Shown: one piece after another, positions 26,125 through 36,157 of the stretch | How the letters are laid out: every line of letters begins with the position of its first letter | Numbering within the stretch: the first letter of the stretch is position 1 | Assembly (NCBI RefSeq): GCF_010093225.1 | Contig: NZ_PDWM01000008.1 | Span: 24,074 to 88,073 of the forward strand | Direction: 5' to 3' | Length of the DNA stretch: 64,000 nt | From: Pseudoxanthomonas koreensis | GTDB lineage: Bacteria > Pseudomonadota > Gammaproteobacteria > Xanthomonadales > Xanthomonadaceae | The notes under the pieces: generated by a model | The model's input: the letters and a program-made list of their open reading frames with translations, nothing else | Databases searched by the model: none | What the model was told of the DNA's origin: nothing | Translations under genes and position numbers: made by a program

Positions 26125-26541
26125 CTACGGTAGGCCGCGGCCGGCGGTGCCGGCATCGCGTGGTCGGCCGTGGTGGTGCATGGCGGCGACGATCGCGCCG
26201 ATGAGCACGTCGTCGTCCACCGGCTTGGCCAGGTAGTCGTCGACCCCGGCGGCGAAGGCGGCGGCGCGCATTTCCGCGGTCTCGTTGCCGGTCAGGATCA
26301 CCACCGGCACCTCCAGCGCGCGTTCGCGCAGCGCCGCCTGCACGTCCAGGCCGGTAAGCCTGGGCATGTGCATGTCCAGCACCACGCAGTCGGGCGAGCT
26401 GTCGGTCACGTGGCGCAGGAATTCGGTGCCCGAGCCATAGGCAAGGACTTCGAAACCGGCCGCGCGAAGCAGGCGCTGCAGCGATTGCCGCACGTCATCT
26501 TCGTCATCGACCACGGCAACGATGGGCGGCTTTCCCGACAT
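26125..26541 (-). CDS. single-domain response regulator (receiver only)
   Basis: A 138-residue CheY-like receiver without output domain. The acidic pair DDEDD near residue 12, phosphoacceptor D56 (VVLDMHMPRLTG), Thr in VVILTGNE and Lys in YLAKPVDDD are all present. It is divergent from the histidine kinase at 26761 and is the first gene of the operon that continues into the DUF3302-HlyD-OprM genes (9 bp gap). It may act as a phosphate sink or second target of that kinase. Receiver and promoter position make co-regulation by the FixJ-like regulator likely. Confidence 0.9.
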   Translation of the reverse strand: MSGKPPIVAVVDDEDDVRQSLQRLLRAAGFEVLAYGSGTEFLRHVTDSSPDCVVLDMHMPRLTGLDVQAALRERALEVPVVILTGNETAEMRAAAFAAGVDDYLAKPVDDDVLIGAIVAAMHHHGRPRDAGTAGRGLP

Positions 26542-26575
26542 GGCCGCACCTTCGCCCGGTGCCCCGGCGGGCGGC

Positions 26576-26598
26576 AATTGGCCGTTGGCCCTACGCGC
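26576..26598. promoter_or_regulatory. shared 23-bp motif, site B (kinase/receiver divergent promoter)
   Basis: AATTGGCCG followed by TTGGCCCTAC and GCGC; 21 of 23 bases equal site A at 21816-21838. It lies 35 bp upstream of the receiver gene (minus) and 163 bp upstream of the kinase gene (plus). Candidate site of action of the FixJ-like regulator, giving autoregulation plus control of the efflux operon. Confidence 0.5.
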
Positions 26599-26760
26599 CG
26601 GGCGCCTATGTCCGGGCCGGGGCTTTGTGCGACGATCGCAGTGCCGGATCGGGTGCCGTGGCGGAACCGTCCGGCAGGGAATGCACCGGAGCGTGGGGTC
26701 CACGGCAGGATGCCGCCGGGCGCCGGATGCGAACGTGATGTCGTCAGGGAAGGGGACTTG

Positions 26761-28947
26761 ATGAACTGGGTCGAGCTGGTCTGGCCGATGCTGGCCGCCG
26801 CGAGCTTCGTGCTCGGGCTGATCCATGCCGTGGTCTGGCTGAGCGGGCCGCGCGACCGTGCGCACATGGTGTTCGCGGTGGCCGCCTTCGCCGTCGGCGC
26901 CATCGCCCTGTTCGAGCTGGCCAGCTTCCAGGCGCAGACGCCCGGGGCGATGGCCGCGGTGATCCGTGGCTGGCACGTCCCGATCACGCTGCTGGTCTGC
27001 GCCATCGTCTACGGCGTGCACACGCTCTTCGGCCATGGTTCGCCGGCGCTGGCGCTGGCCGCGGTGGCGCTGCGCCTGCTGGCGCTGGTGCTGAACTTCG
27101 CCACAGGGGTCAACCTCAACTTCGAATCGATCGACGCGATCGGGCACGTGGCCTGGTTCGGCGTCGAGGTGGCGTACCCCACCGGAGTCCTCAACCCCTG
27201 GGCGCCGGTGGCCCAGCTCAGCAACCTGCTGGTGGTCGCCTACCTGGTGCAGACCCTTTACCGGGTCCCGCGCAGCGCGCCGGCGCGGAACGCCGCGCTG
27301 GTGGTCTGCGGCGGCTGGCTGCTGCTGGTCCTCACCATGCTTGCCTCCACCGTGTCGATCATCCTCGGGCAGCCGCGCCTGCCGCTGGGGACCTCGCCCA
27401 GTTCGGTGGTCATGATCCTGCTGCTGGGCGCGCTGATGGTGCGCGACCTGCGGCACGGCCGGCGCATGGACGTGCTGCTGCAGGAGAGCGAGCGGCGCAA
27501 CCTGCGGACCCAGCGCGACCTCGAGCTGGCGGCCAACGCGGCCAACCTGGGCCTGTGGCGCTGGGACGTGGCCGACAGCCGGTTCACCCAGAACGAAACC
27601 AACCATGTGCTGCTTGGCCATGCCGCCACCAGCGGCGAGGCGGCCCGCGACCTGTTCGGAAACGCCGAACGCGGCGCCGAGGACGAACGCGCCTTCCGCG
27701 ACGCGATCCGCAGGCCGGTATACGAGTTCGAATACCGCATCCAGCGCGCCGACGGTGCGCGGCGCTGGATCCTGCTGCGCGGCAACGTCGAGCACGACCT
27801 GCACGGCGAGCCGGCGGTCGTGCGCGGCGTGACCCTGGACGTGACCCGGCGCAAGGACGAGGCCGAAGTGCTGCGTACCCTGCTGGAGGCCGCGCCCAGC
27901 GCGCTGCTGGTGTTCGACGAAGCGGGCACCGTGCGTTACGCCAACGTCGCCGCCGCCAGCACCTTCGGCCATACGCAGGAGGCATTGGCGGGCATGGCGG
28001 GCGGCGCGCTCGTGACCGAGGCGGGCGGGCCACAGGGCCAGGCGACGTGGCGGGAGTTCGTCGACGGTGCGCGCACCAACGAGATGGGCGGTGCGCGCGA
28101 CCTGCACGGGCAGCGCAGCGACGGCGAATCGTTCCCGATCGAAGTGCGGCTGTGCCGGGTGGTGCTGGAAGAGCGGCCGCGGATCATGCTCGCCGTAGTC
28201 GACCTTAGCGCGCGCAAGAAGGTCGAGTACGAGATGGCGATGGAACGCGAAAGCGTGGCCCACCTGGCCCGCGTCACCATGCTGGGGGAACTGGCCGGCT
28301 CGCTCGCGCACGAACTCAACCAGCCGCTGGCGGCGATCCTGAGCAACGCGCAGGCCGCCCAGCGCATCCTCCACCGCGATCCTTCCGACCTGGAGCAGGT
28401 GCACGAGATCCTGTTCGACATCGTCGAGACCGACCGCCGCGCCGGCCAGGTGATCGGCCGCCTGCGCAGCATGCTGCGGCGCGAAGCCCGCGAGTTCAGG
28501 CCGCTGGACATCAACGACGTGGTCCAGGACTGCGTGCGGCTGATGCGCAACGACCTGCTCAACCGCCGCGTGTCGTGCCGGATGAACCTGATGCCCGGCC
28601 TGCCGCTGGTCGCCGGCGACCCGATCCAGCTGCAGCAGGTGCTGATGAACCTGCTGCGCAACGCCTGCGACGCGCTGCCCGGGGACCCGGCCAACCGCAT
28701 CGTCCGCGTGCGCACGTACCGCTCCGACACCGGGGTGCGCGTGGAGGTGGCCGACACCGGCAGCGGCATTCCGGAGGAGATGCTCGAGCAGATCTTCACC
28801 CCGTTCGAGACCACCAAGACCACTGGCATGGGCATGGGGCTGGCGGTCTGCCGTACAATCGTGCGTGCGCATGGAGGGCGGATCTGGGCGGAGAACCTGG
28901 AGCCGCGGGGCGCACGCGTATCCATGGACCTTCCGGTACAGGAGTGA
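26761..28947 (+). CDS. membrane PAS-domain sensor histidine kinase
   Basis: A 728-residue kinase: seven or eight hydrophobic segments (about 5-235) form the sensor, then two PAS domains (about 255-360 and 375-485), HisKA with phospho-acceptor H517 (GSLAHELNQPLAAI), and HATPase_c (about 615-728; N box LLRNACDAL, G1 DTGSGIPEE, G2 GMGMGLAV). The membrane sensor is not one I can name. ATG 26761 is preceded by AGGGAAGGGGAC. The FixJ-like regulator starts 3 bp after the stop, so they form a cognate pair. Upstream lies shared site B. Confidence 0.93.
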   Translation: MNWVELVWPMLAAASFVLGLIHAVVWLSGPRDRAHMVFAVAAFAVGAIALFELASFQAQTPGAMAAVIRGWHVPITLLVCAIVYGVHTLFGHGSPALALAAVALRLLALVLNFATGVNLNFESIDAIGHVAWFGVEVAYPTGVLNPWAPVAQLSNLLVVAYLVQTLYRVPRSAPARNAALVVCGGWLLLVLTMLASTVSIILGQPRLPLGTSPSSVVMILLLGALMVRDLRHGRRMDVLLQESERRNLRTQRDLELAANAANLGLWRWDVADSRFTQNETNHVLLGHAATSGEAARDLFGNAERGAEDERAFRDAIRRPVYEFEYRIQRADGARRWILLRGNVEHDLHGEPAVVRGVTLDVTRRKDEAEVLRTLLEAAPSALLVFDEAGTVRYANVAAASTFGHTQEALAGMAGGALVTEAGGPQGQATWREFVDGARTNEMGGARDLHGQRSDGESFPIEVRLCRVVLEERPRIMLAVVDLSARKKVEYEMAMERESVAHLARVTMLGELAGSLAHELNQPLAAILSNAQAAQRILHRDPSDLEQVHEILFDIVETDRRAGQVIGRLRSMLRREAREFRPLDINDVVQDCVRLMRNDLLNRRVSCRMNLMPGLPLVAGDPIQLQQVLMNLLRNACDALPGDPANRIVRVRTYRSDTGVRVEVADTGSGIPEEMLEQIFTPFETTKTTGMGMGLAVCRTIVRAHGGRIWAENLEPRGARVSMDLPVQE

Positions 28948-28950
28948 ACG

Positions 28951-29613
28951 ATGTCCGCGGTAGTGCATGTCGTCGACGATGACCCGGATGTCCGCAAGGC
29001 GCTGGGGCGCCTGCTGGCCCTGGACGGCTTCGAGGTGCAGCTGAGCGGCTCCACCCGGGAATTCCTCGACCGCTACGACCCGGCCACCACGGCCTGCATC
29101 GTCCTGGACCTGTCGATGCCGGGGATGGACGGGCTGGAGCTGCAGGCCATGCTCGCCGAGCGCGGCGCCTTGCATCCGGTGGTCTTCCTCACCGGCTGCG
29201 GAGACATCGCCAGCAGCGTGCGCGCGATGAAGGCAGGGGCGATCGACTTCCTGACCAAGCCGGTCGACGTGGACGCGCTGCTGGAGGCGGTCAAGCGCGG
29301 CGTGGTGATGGACGGAAACCGGCGCCACCGCAGCCACGACCGCGAGGACGCGCAGGCGCTGCTGGCGACCCTGACCCCGCGCGAGCGCGAACTGGTGCCG
29401 CATCTGCTTACCGGGCGGCTCAACAAGCAGATCGCCGGCGACCTGGGCATCGCCGAGAAGACCATCAAGGTCCACCGCTCGCGGATCATGCACAAGCTGC
29501 AGATCCGCTCGCTGGTGGACCTGGTCCACTTCATGGAGCGGGTGGAGGACGACGCGGCGCGGACGCCGGCGCCGGCGCCGGCGAAGCCGGCCCGCGAGTC
29601 CGCGGACTGCTGA
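28951..29613 (+). CDS. FixJ/LuxR-type response regulator
   Basis: A 220-residue regulator with an N-terminal receiver (phosphoacceptor D53 in IVLDLSMPGMDG, Lys in FLTKPVDVD) and a C-terminal LuxR-type helix-turn-helix (about 140-200, TPRERELVPHLLTGRLNKQIAGDL). The tail is Pro/Ala-rich. It is encoded 3 bp after the kinase. FixJ-class regulators bind as dimers to imperfect repeats upstream of their targets; the shared motif at 21816 and 26576 is the obvious candidate in this window. Confidence 0.94.
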   Translation: MSAVVHVVDDDPDVRKALGRLLALDGFEVQLSGSTREFLDRYDPATTACIVLDLSMPGMDGLELQAMLAERGALHPVVFLTGCGDIASSVRAMKAGAIDFLTKPVDVDALLEAVKRGVVMDGNRRHRSHDREDAQALLATLTPRERELVPHLLTGRLNKQIAGDLGIAEKTIKVHRSRIMHKLQIRSLVDLVHFMERVEDDAARTPAPAPAKPARESADC

Positions 29614-29641
29614 GCGCCACCCACGCCGGCCCGGAGGACAG

Positions 29642-30301
29642 ATGCCCGCGCTCCTGAGCGAATCGCGCCGCATCCTCGATCCCGGCGAACGCGCCGCCGA
29701 GATCCTGTTCGGCGTGATCATGACCATGACCTTCACCGGCACGCTCAGCGTCGCCGATGCCGGGCGCGACGACGTGCACGCGATGTTCATCGGCGCGCTC
29801 GGCTGCAACATCGCCTGGGGGATCATCGACGGCATCATCTACCTGATGGGCTGCCGCGCCGAGCGCAGCGGCGAGCTGCGCATGTTCCGCGCGGTGCGCG
29901 ACGCGCCCGCCCCGGAGCAGGGCCGTGCCGCGGTGGCCGAAGCGCTGCCGCCGCTGGTCGCCTCGCTGCTGCGCGAGGACGAGTTCGAATCGCTGCGGCA
30001 GCGCCTGGCGGCGGTACCCGAGCCGGCCCGGCACGACCGCTTGACCCGGCGCGACTGGCTGGGCGCGCTGGCGGTATGCCTGCTGGTGGTGTTCACCACC
30101 TTCCCGCTGGCGCTGCCGTTCCTGCTGCTGGACCACGTCGGCCCGGCGATGCGGGTCTCCAACGCGATCGCCCTGGCCATGCTGTTCCTGGCCGGGATGG
30201 TGTACGCGCGCAGCCCCGGCGGCCCGCCGCTGCGGGTCGGGCTGGGAATGGCCTCGCTGGGGCTGGTGCTGGCGGTGATGACCATCGCCCTGGGGGGCTG
30301 A
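29642..30301 (+). CDS. VIT1/CCC1-like membrane protein
   Basis: A 219-residue protein with about five membrane segments. The N-terminal part (ILDPGERAAEILFGVIMTMTFTGTLSVADAG, then IGALGCNIAWGIIDGIIYL) resembles VIT-family proteins often found beside stress two-component systems. The middle (about 85-130) is soluble and charged. It follows the FixJ-like regulator by 28 bp on the same strand and is probably cotranscribed. Metal transport is known for the founding VIT1/CCC1 members but is not established for this divergent branch. Confidence 0.65.
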   Translation: MPALLSESRRILDPGERAAEILFGVIMTMTFTGTLSVADAGRDDVHAMFIGALGCNIAWGIIDGIIYLMGCRAERSGELRMFRAVRDAPAPEQGRAAVAEALPPLVASLLREDEFESLRQRLAAVPEPARHDRLTRRDWLGALAVCLLVVFTTFPLALPFLLLDHVGPAMRVSNAIALAMLFLAGMVYARSPGGPPLRVGLGMASLGLVLAVMTIALGG

Positions 30302-30455
30302 GCCCAGCCGGTTCGCGCACGGCCCGGTCCTGGCTGTATGCCGGCTGGCCGGCAGCCCCGCCCCGGCGGCGCGCATGGCCCGCGGCCGCCGCGAATCTGT
30401 AGCATGATCGCGCCCCGCCGGCGCGCGCGCCGGCACGGCCCGCTTTTCCCGAACC

Positions 30456-31501
<1,046 letters not shown>

Positions 31502-31505
<4 letters not shown>

Positions 31506-32440
31506 TCACCCGCGACGCCAGCGCCTTCCTGGCCATGGCCCGCACCTGCGCGCCGGATTTCGGCCCGGCGACCGCACGCGCCGCCTTCCTGGTCGTGCCC
31601 GAGGGCTTCGCCCGCGCCGAGGAGTCGGCGCAGGACAACCGCTACATGGCCGCCGCCGACTGCTACCACTGCGAAGGCGCGCTGGCCGAGCACCGTGCGC
31701 TGCAGCGGGCGCTGTCGGCCGACCTGCCGGTATTCGCCTTCGCCGGCGATCCGGACACGCCCGATGCGGTCTACCCGAACAACGTCTTCGCCACCGCGCG
31801 CGCCGACGCGCGGCTGCAGCCGCAGGCGCCACCGCGGCTGGTGGTGGGGCGCATGCGCCACGCCGTGCGCCGGCGCGAGGCCGAACGCGCGGACATCCGC
31901 GGCTTCTTCCGCGCCCTGGGCGCCGAAGAGGTCGACCTGTCGCAGCAGCCCCATCCCTGCGAGCTGACCGGCTCGCTGGTGATCGACCGCGCCCGCGGCC
32001 TGGGCTACTGCGGCCTGTCCGAGCGTTGCGACGGGGAGGGCGCGCGGCTCATGCACGAGGCCTTCGGCCTGCGCGCCACGCTGCTGTTCGACCTGGCGCC
32101 GGGCGAATACCACGCCAACGTGGTCCTGGCGGTGCTCGCCGGGCGCGCGGTGCTGCTGAGCCCGTCCGGCTTCGCCGATCCGGCGGCGGCGGCGGCCATC
32201 GCCGCGTTGTACGCGCCGCACGCGGTGCTGCTGGGCCCAGGGCAGCAGGCGGCCTTCGCCGCCAACGCCATTGCGCTGGCGCCGGACCGGGTGTGGATGA
32301 GCGAAGCGGCGGCGGCCGCACTGGATCCGGAGCAGGTGCAGGCCCTGGCTGCGGCGGGCTTTGCGATCGGGCAGGTGCCGCTGGCGGCGATCGAGGCCGG
32401 CGGCGGTTCGCTGCGATGCTGCGTTGCGGAAGTGTTCTGA
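31502..32440 (+). CDS. amidinotransferase/arginine deiminase-fold hydrolase
   Basis: A 312-residue guanidine-modifying-enzyme-fold protein. Visible family features: TPDAVYPNNVFATA near the N terminus (Asp and Asn contacts), CELTGSLVIDR, the catalytic-His region EYHANVVLAVLAGRAVLL and a C-terminal GGGSLRC with nucleophile Cys306. Relatives include N-dimethylarginine dimethylaminohydrolase and the citrulline hydrolase CtlX. The start GTG at 31502 overlaps the dusA stop (GTGA), so it is coupled to dusA. An amino acid with a guanidino or ureido group is the likely substrate; arginase 7 kb away gives weak support. Confidence 0.8.
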
Positions 32441-32600
32441 GCCGCCGGCAGACTGAACGGGGACCGCGCCGGATGTGGATAAGTTCAGACCGGATTCACC
32501 GCATCCTAACGAACATCCTCCCGCAGCCCGAGCACTGTGGTCCGCCCCCGTCCAGGAGGCGGGATTTGCCATTGCAGCCACTGTCCGTTAGAGAAGCGTG

Positions 32601-33017
32601 ATGCCCCGTCTGTTTCCGCTTGCCATCGTCCTGCTGCCGCTCGCCCTGGGCGTGTCGGCGGCCGGTGCGCAGGAGCCGCCGCGCGGGCCGCCCGGACCGG
32701 CGCCGCAGGCCCGCGAGGGTGGCGCGCCGCCGTCGGCCGTGCGCATGGGTGCGCCGCGCGAGGCGCAGGAGAGCCAGCGGCGCCAGACCGGGCCCACGGC
32801 AGGCCAGCAGAACGCACGCTCGGTGTCCGACGCCATCCGCCGGGTCCAGCGTACGACCCGCGGCCAGATCCTCGGGGTCGAGCAGGTGCCATACGAAGGG
32901 CGCAGCATCACCCGGGTGAAGTACATGGACGACCGTGGCCGGGTCCGCTACATGGACGCGCCGCCGGAGGGCGGTACCCGCCGCGTGCCGCGACACGCCG
33001 ATAACGGCGAACCGTAG
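32601..33017 (+). CDS. exported PepSY-like protein preceding a PhoPQ-type system
   Basis: A 138-residue protein with a signal peptide ending SAAGA-Q (about residue 23), a Pro/Gln/Arg-rich linker (24-70) and a C-terminal PepSY-like fold (about 72-125, SVSDAIRRVQRTTRGQILGVEQV then YMDDRGRVRYMDAPP). ATG 32601 is used; a GTG one codon upstream is possible. It is followed 70 bp later by the response regulator gene. PepSY proteins in this position are thought to modulate the periplasmic sensor or a protease; that is inference. Confidence 0.78.
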   Translation: MPRLFPLAIVLLPLALGVSAAGAQEPPRGPPGPAPQAREGGAPPSAVRMGAPREAQESQRRQTGPTAGQQNARSVSDAIRRVQRTTRGQILGVEQVPYEGRSITRVKYMDDRGRVRYMDAPPEGGTRRVPRHADNGEP

Positions 33018-33087
33018 ACAATGGATCGCCGGCCCGGAGGCCGGCGCCGGGATTTGCAACTCGACAATCGCAACTCAGGGAGAGTGC

Positions 33088-33771
33088 ATGCGTATCCTTC
33101 TGGTCGAAGACGAAGCGCCGCTGCGGGAAACGCTGGCCGCACGGCTCAAGCGCGAAGGTTTCGCGGTCGATGCCGCGCAGGATGGCGAGGAAGGCCTGTA
33201 CATGGGCCGTGAGGTGCCATTCGACGTGGCCATCATCGACCTGGGCCTGCCGAAGATGTCGGGCATGGAGCTGGTCAAGGCCCTGCGCGACGAGGGCAAG
33301 AACTTCCCGGTGCTGATCCTCACCGCCCGTTCGAGCTGGCAGGACAAGGTCGAAGGCCTCAAGCAGGGCGCCGACGACTACCTGGTGAAACCCTTCCACG
33401 TCGAGGAACTGCTGGCCCGGCTCAACGCCCTGGTCCGCCGCGCCGCCGGCTGGAGCAAGCCGGTGCTCGAATGCGGCCCGGTGGCGCTGGACCTGGCTGC
33501 GCAGACGGTCAGCGTGTCCGGCAGCAACGTCGACCTCACCAGCTACGAGTACAAGGTGCTCGAGTACCTGATGATGCATGCCGGCGAACTGGTCTCGAAG
33601 GCCGATCTCACCGAGCACATCTACCAGCAGGACTTCGACCGCGACTCCAACGTGCTGGAGGTCTTCATCGGCCGCCTGCGCAAGAAGCTGGACCCGGACG
33701 GCGAGCTGAAGCCGATCGAGACCGTGCGCGGCCGCGGCTACCGTTTCGCCATCGCCCGCACCGACGGCTGA
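33088..33771 (+). CDS. phoP: OmpR-family response regulator, PhoP-like
   Basis: A 227-residue regulator: receiver (1-120; phosphoacceptor D51 in IIDLGLPKMSG, Lys in YLVKPFH) and OmpR/PhoB winged helix (about 130-222, ending ETVRGRGYRF). The long match of the receiver (MRILLVEDEAPLRETLAARLKR type) and the following kinase identify it as the PhoP of Xanthomonadaceae. AGGGAG lies just upstream of the ATG. In the related Xanthomonas this system senses low divalent cations and antimicrobial peptides. Confidence 0.9.
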   Translation: MRILLVEDEAPLRETLAARLKREGFAVDAAQDGEEGLYMGREVPFDVAIIDLGLPKMSGMELVKALRDEGKNFPVLILTARSSWQDKVEGLKQGADDYLVKPFHVEELLARLNALVRRAAGWSKPVLECGPVALDLAAQTVSVSGSNVDLTSYEYKVLEYLMMHAGELVSKADLTEHIYQQDFDRDSNVLEVFIGRLRKKLDPDGELKPIETVRGRGYRFAIARTDG

Positions 33772-33802
33772 CCGGGCGGCGGCTGGCGCGCGCGGGGACG
33801 CA

Positions 33803-35239
33803 GTGGAGCGCAAGGGACTCGGCGCGTTCAAGCCGTGGCGGCCGCGTTCGCTCAAGGCGCGGCAGCTCACTGCCGCCAGCGTGGGCCTGCTCGCGTTCCT
33901 GATGCTGGCCGGCATCGCCCTGGACCGCGCCTTCGCCGAGACCGCCGCGAACAACCTGCGCCAGCGGCTGAAGAGCTACGCCATGGCGTATGCCGACAAC
34001 ATCGATTTCGGCCGCGACGGTTCGCTGTACACGCCCGAACTGGGCCCGGACCCGCGCTTCCACCGGCCCGGCAGCGGCCTCTACGCCGAGGTGGTGATGC
34101 CCAACGGGCACTGGGCCTCGCTGTCGGCCGAAGGGCCGCTGCTGCCCGAAGTCGCCGGCCAGCTGGGGCCGCGCCAGGAGCGCTTCGATGGCCCGCTGGT
34201 GATGACCCAGATCGACGGTGGCCCGGGCGAGGTCTACCGCTACGGCATCGGCCTGGTCTGGGCCGAGCGCGGCCCGGACAGCGAATTCCCGTACACCATC
34301 TTCGTGATGGAGGACGCGCAGACGCTGGCCGCTCAGGTGCGCGTGTTCCGCGCCGCACTGTGGGTGTACCTGGGTGGCGCCGGGCTGATCCTGCTGTTGC
34401 TGCAGGTGGTGGTCCTCAACTGGAGCCTGCGCCCGCTGCAGCGGGTGATCGCCGAACTGGTCCGGGTGCAGCGCGGCCAGCTGCAGCGCATGAGCGAGCG
34501 CCACCCGCGCGAGCTCGAACCGCTGACCGGGAGCATCAACGCGCTGATCGACAGCGAACGCGAGCACCTGGAGCGCCAGCGCAACACCCTGGCCGACCTG
34601 GCGCACAGCCTGAAGACGCCGCTGGCGGTGCTGCGCACCCAGCTCGATTCGGGGGCCAGCGACGGCCAGCCGCGCGAGGAGGGCCTGCGCGCCGAGGTCG
34701 ATGCCCAGCTCAAGCGCATGAACGACCTGGTCTCCTACCAGCTGGCGCGTGCCGCCTCCGGCGGCCACAAGCTGTTCTCGGCGCCGGTGCCGATCGAATC
34801 CACCGCCGAGGAGATCGTGCGCGGCCTGGAAAAGGTCTACGCCTCGCGCAACGTGCTGTGCGAGTTCGACATCGCCGCCGGCGTGCAGTTCTACGGCGAA
34901 CCGGGCGACCTGCAGGAACTGCTCGGCAACCTGCTGGAAAACGCCTTCAAGTGGGCGCAGCACCGCGTGCTGTTCACCGCGCGGCCGGGGCCGGCCACGC
35001 CCAACCGCCGCGCCGGCCTGCTGCTGGCGGTGGACGACGACGGCCCCGGCATCCCGCCGGAGGGCGTGGCCAGGGTCCTGCAGCGCGGCGTGCGCGGCGA
35101 CGAGCGCGTGCAGGGCCATGGCATCGGCCTGTCGATCGTGCAGGACCTGGTCCGCGACTACCGCGGCGAACTGCAGGTGATGCGCTCGCCCGAACTGGGC
35201 GGCGCCCGCTTCGAAGTCACCCTCCCGCCGGGCCTCTGA
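33803..35239 (+). CDS. phoQ: sensor histidine kinase, PhoQ-like
   Basis: A 478-residue kinase starting with GTG. Two membrane segments (about 24-42 and 187-210) bracket a periplasmic sensor of about 145 residues (residues 43-186) with acidic patches. HAMP (about 212-262), HisKA with H268 (LAHSLKTPLAV) and HATPase (about 365-478; LLENAFKWA, DDDGPGIP, GHGIGLSI) follow. It begins 31 bp after the regulator gene. REP copy 2 lies 27 bp downstream and separates it from the convergent mtfA gene. Confidence 0.9.
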   Translation: MERKGLGAFKPWRPRSLKARQLTAASVGLLAFLMLAGIALDRAFAETAANNLRQRLKSYAMAYADNIDFGRDGSLYTPELGPDPRFHRPGSGLYAEVVMPNGHWASLSAEGPLLPEVAGQLGPRQERFDGPLVMTQIDGGPGEVYRYGIGLVWAERGPDSEFPYTIFVMEDAQTLAAQVRVFRAALWVYLGGAGLILLLLQVVVLNWSLRPLQRVIAELVRVQRGQLQRMSERHPRELEPLTGSINALIDSEREHLERQRNTLADLAHSLKTPLAVLRTQLDSGASDGQPREEGLRAEVDAQLKRMNDLVSYQLARAASGGHKLFSAPVPIESTAEEIVRGLEKVYASRNVLCEFDIAAGVQFYGEPGDLQELLGNLLENAFKWAQHRVLFTARPGPATPNRRAGLLLAVDDDGPGIPPEGVARVLQRGVRGDERVQGHGIGLSIVQDLVRDYRGELQVMRSPELGGARFEVTLPPGL

Positions 35240-35266
35240 ACCCCCACCGCATCCCGTGGCGCTCTC

Positions 35267-35400
35267 TGTAGGAGCCCACTTCAGGGGGCGACCCGACATG
35301 CCCTGCCCACCGCCGTGTTCAACGCGACCGCTCCGGAGCGTGCGCGTCGAGCGGCGCGCCTCAGACCACATCGGGTCGCCCCCTGAAGTGGGCTCCTACA
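35267..35400. repeat. GTAG-type REP doublet, copy 2 (134 bp)
   Basis: Left arm TGTAGGAGCCCACTTC (35267) and right arm GAAGTGGGCTCCTACA (ending 35400) are perfect inverted repeats at their outer ends. The core has TTCAACGCGACCGCTCCGGA. It lies between phoQ and mtfA; the TAG of the right end, read on the minus strand, is the mtfA stop codon. Confidence 0.93.
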
Positions 35401-36157
35401 CCGGGGGATGGAAGGGCGACGGGCCGTAGAAGCGCGCCAGGTGCGCGGCCACCTCGGGCATCTCCTGCTCCAGCAGCCACGGCGCGGAGAAGTGGTATTC
35501 GGTCGCCACGGCGAAGAATTCCTCCGGCGCCTCGGCGGCGTACGGATCGATCGCGGTCTCCCCGCCGGCATCCACCCGCGTGCAGAACGCATCGTAGGCG
35601 CGCTGGAAATCGCGCGCCCATCCGCGCTGCCAGCGCGACGGCAGCGGCGGGGTGCCGTCGAGCTCGCCGTCGAGCGCGTCGAGCTTGTGCGCCATCTCGT
35701 GCACGGCCACGCAGTAGCCGGCGTCCGGTTCGGCGATATCGGCCTGCACGTCGGCCCAGGACAGGATCAGCGGGCCGTGGTCCCAGGCCTCGCCGATCAG
35801 TTCGTCGTCCCATTCGTGCAGCACGCCGGCTGCGTCCACGTGGCTGCGCCGCACCCGGAACGCATCCGGGTACACCAGCAGCTGCGACCAGCCACGCAGG
35901 CCGGCCTCGCCGAACTCGAGCAGCGGCAGGCAGCACAGCGCGGCCAGCAGCACGCGCTGGTCGTCGGCCAGTTGCAGGCCGCCGAGCGGAGTCACGGTTT
36001 TCTCGTGCAGGAAGCGCGCGGCCAGGGCGCGCAGGCGTTCGCGCCGCGCAGGCTCGAGCGCGGCCGCCCACGGCAGTTGCGCGCAGGCGGCCTGCCACGG
36101 TGCGTCGTCGAGGGTCGGGGCGCGCGGCCGCAGCCAGCGCGACAGCGTCTTGATCAG
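35396..36157 (-). CDS. mtfA: zinc-dependent peptidase MtfA, probable CTG start
   Basis: A 253-residue M90-type zinc peptidase. Features: HEKTVTPLGGLQL, the zinc motif HEMAHKLD (HExxH) and the third ligand region EEFFAVATEYHFSAP. E. coli MtfA is 265 residues, starts MIK and controls the Mlc repressor of PTS genes. Here no ATG, GTG or TTG fits: the frame reads CTG ATC AAG ACG, which as M-I-K-T reproduces the family start, and the CTG overlaps the stop of the upstream gene as CTGA (36154-36157). The stop TAG comes from REP copy 2. Start assignment is inferred; an upstream ATG at 36397 would overlap the other gene completely. Confidence 0.88.
   Translation of the reverse strand: MIKTLSRWLRPRAPTLDDAPWQAACAQLPWAAALEPARRERLRALAARFLHEKTVTPLGGLQLADDQRVLLAALCCLPLLEFGEAGLRGWSQLLVYPDAFRVRRSHVDAAGVLHEWDDELIGEAWDHGPLILSWADVQADIAEPDAGYCVAVHEMAHKLDALDGELDGTPPLPSRWQRGWARDFQRAYDAFCTRVDAGGETAIDPYAAEAPEEFFAVATEYHFSAPWLLEQEMPEVAAHLARFYGPSPFHPPV

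Noticed and set aside
26170..26760. Upstream extension of the histidine kinase frame
   Set aside because: Overlaps the receiver gene on the other strand and shared site B; ATG 26761 has a strong ribosome site and begins the membrane sensor.
26542..26760. Sigma54 promoter in the kinase/receiver intergenic region
   Set aside because: TGGCCGC-like sequence lacks the GC doublet of the -12 element at correct spacing.
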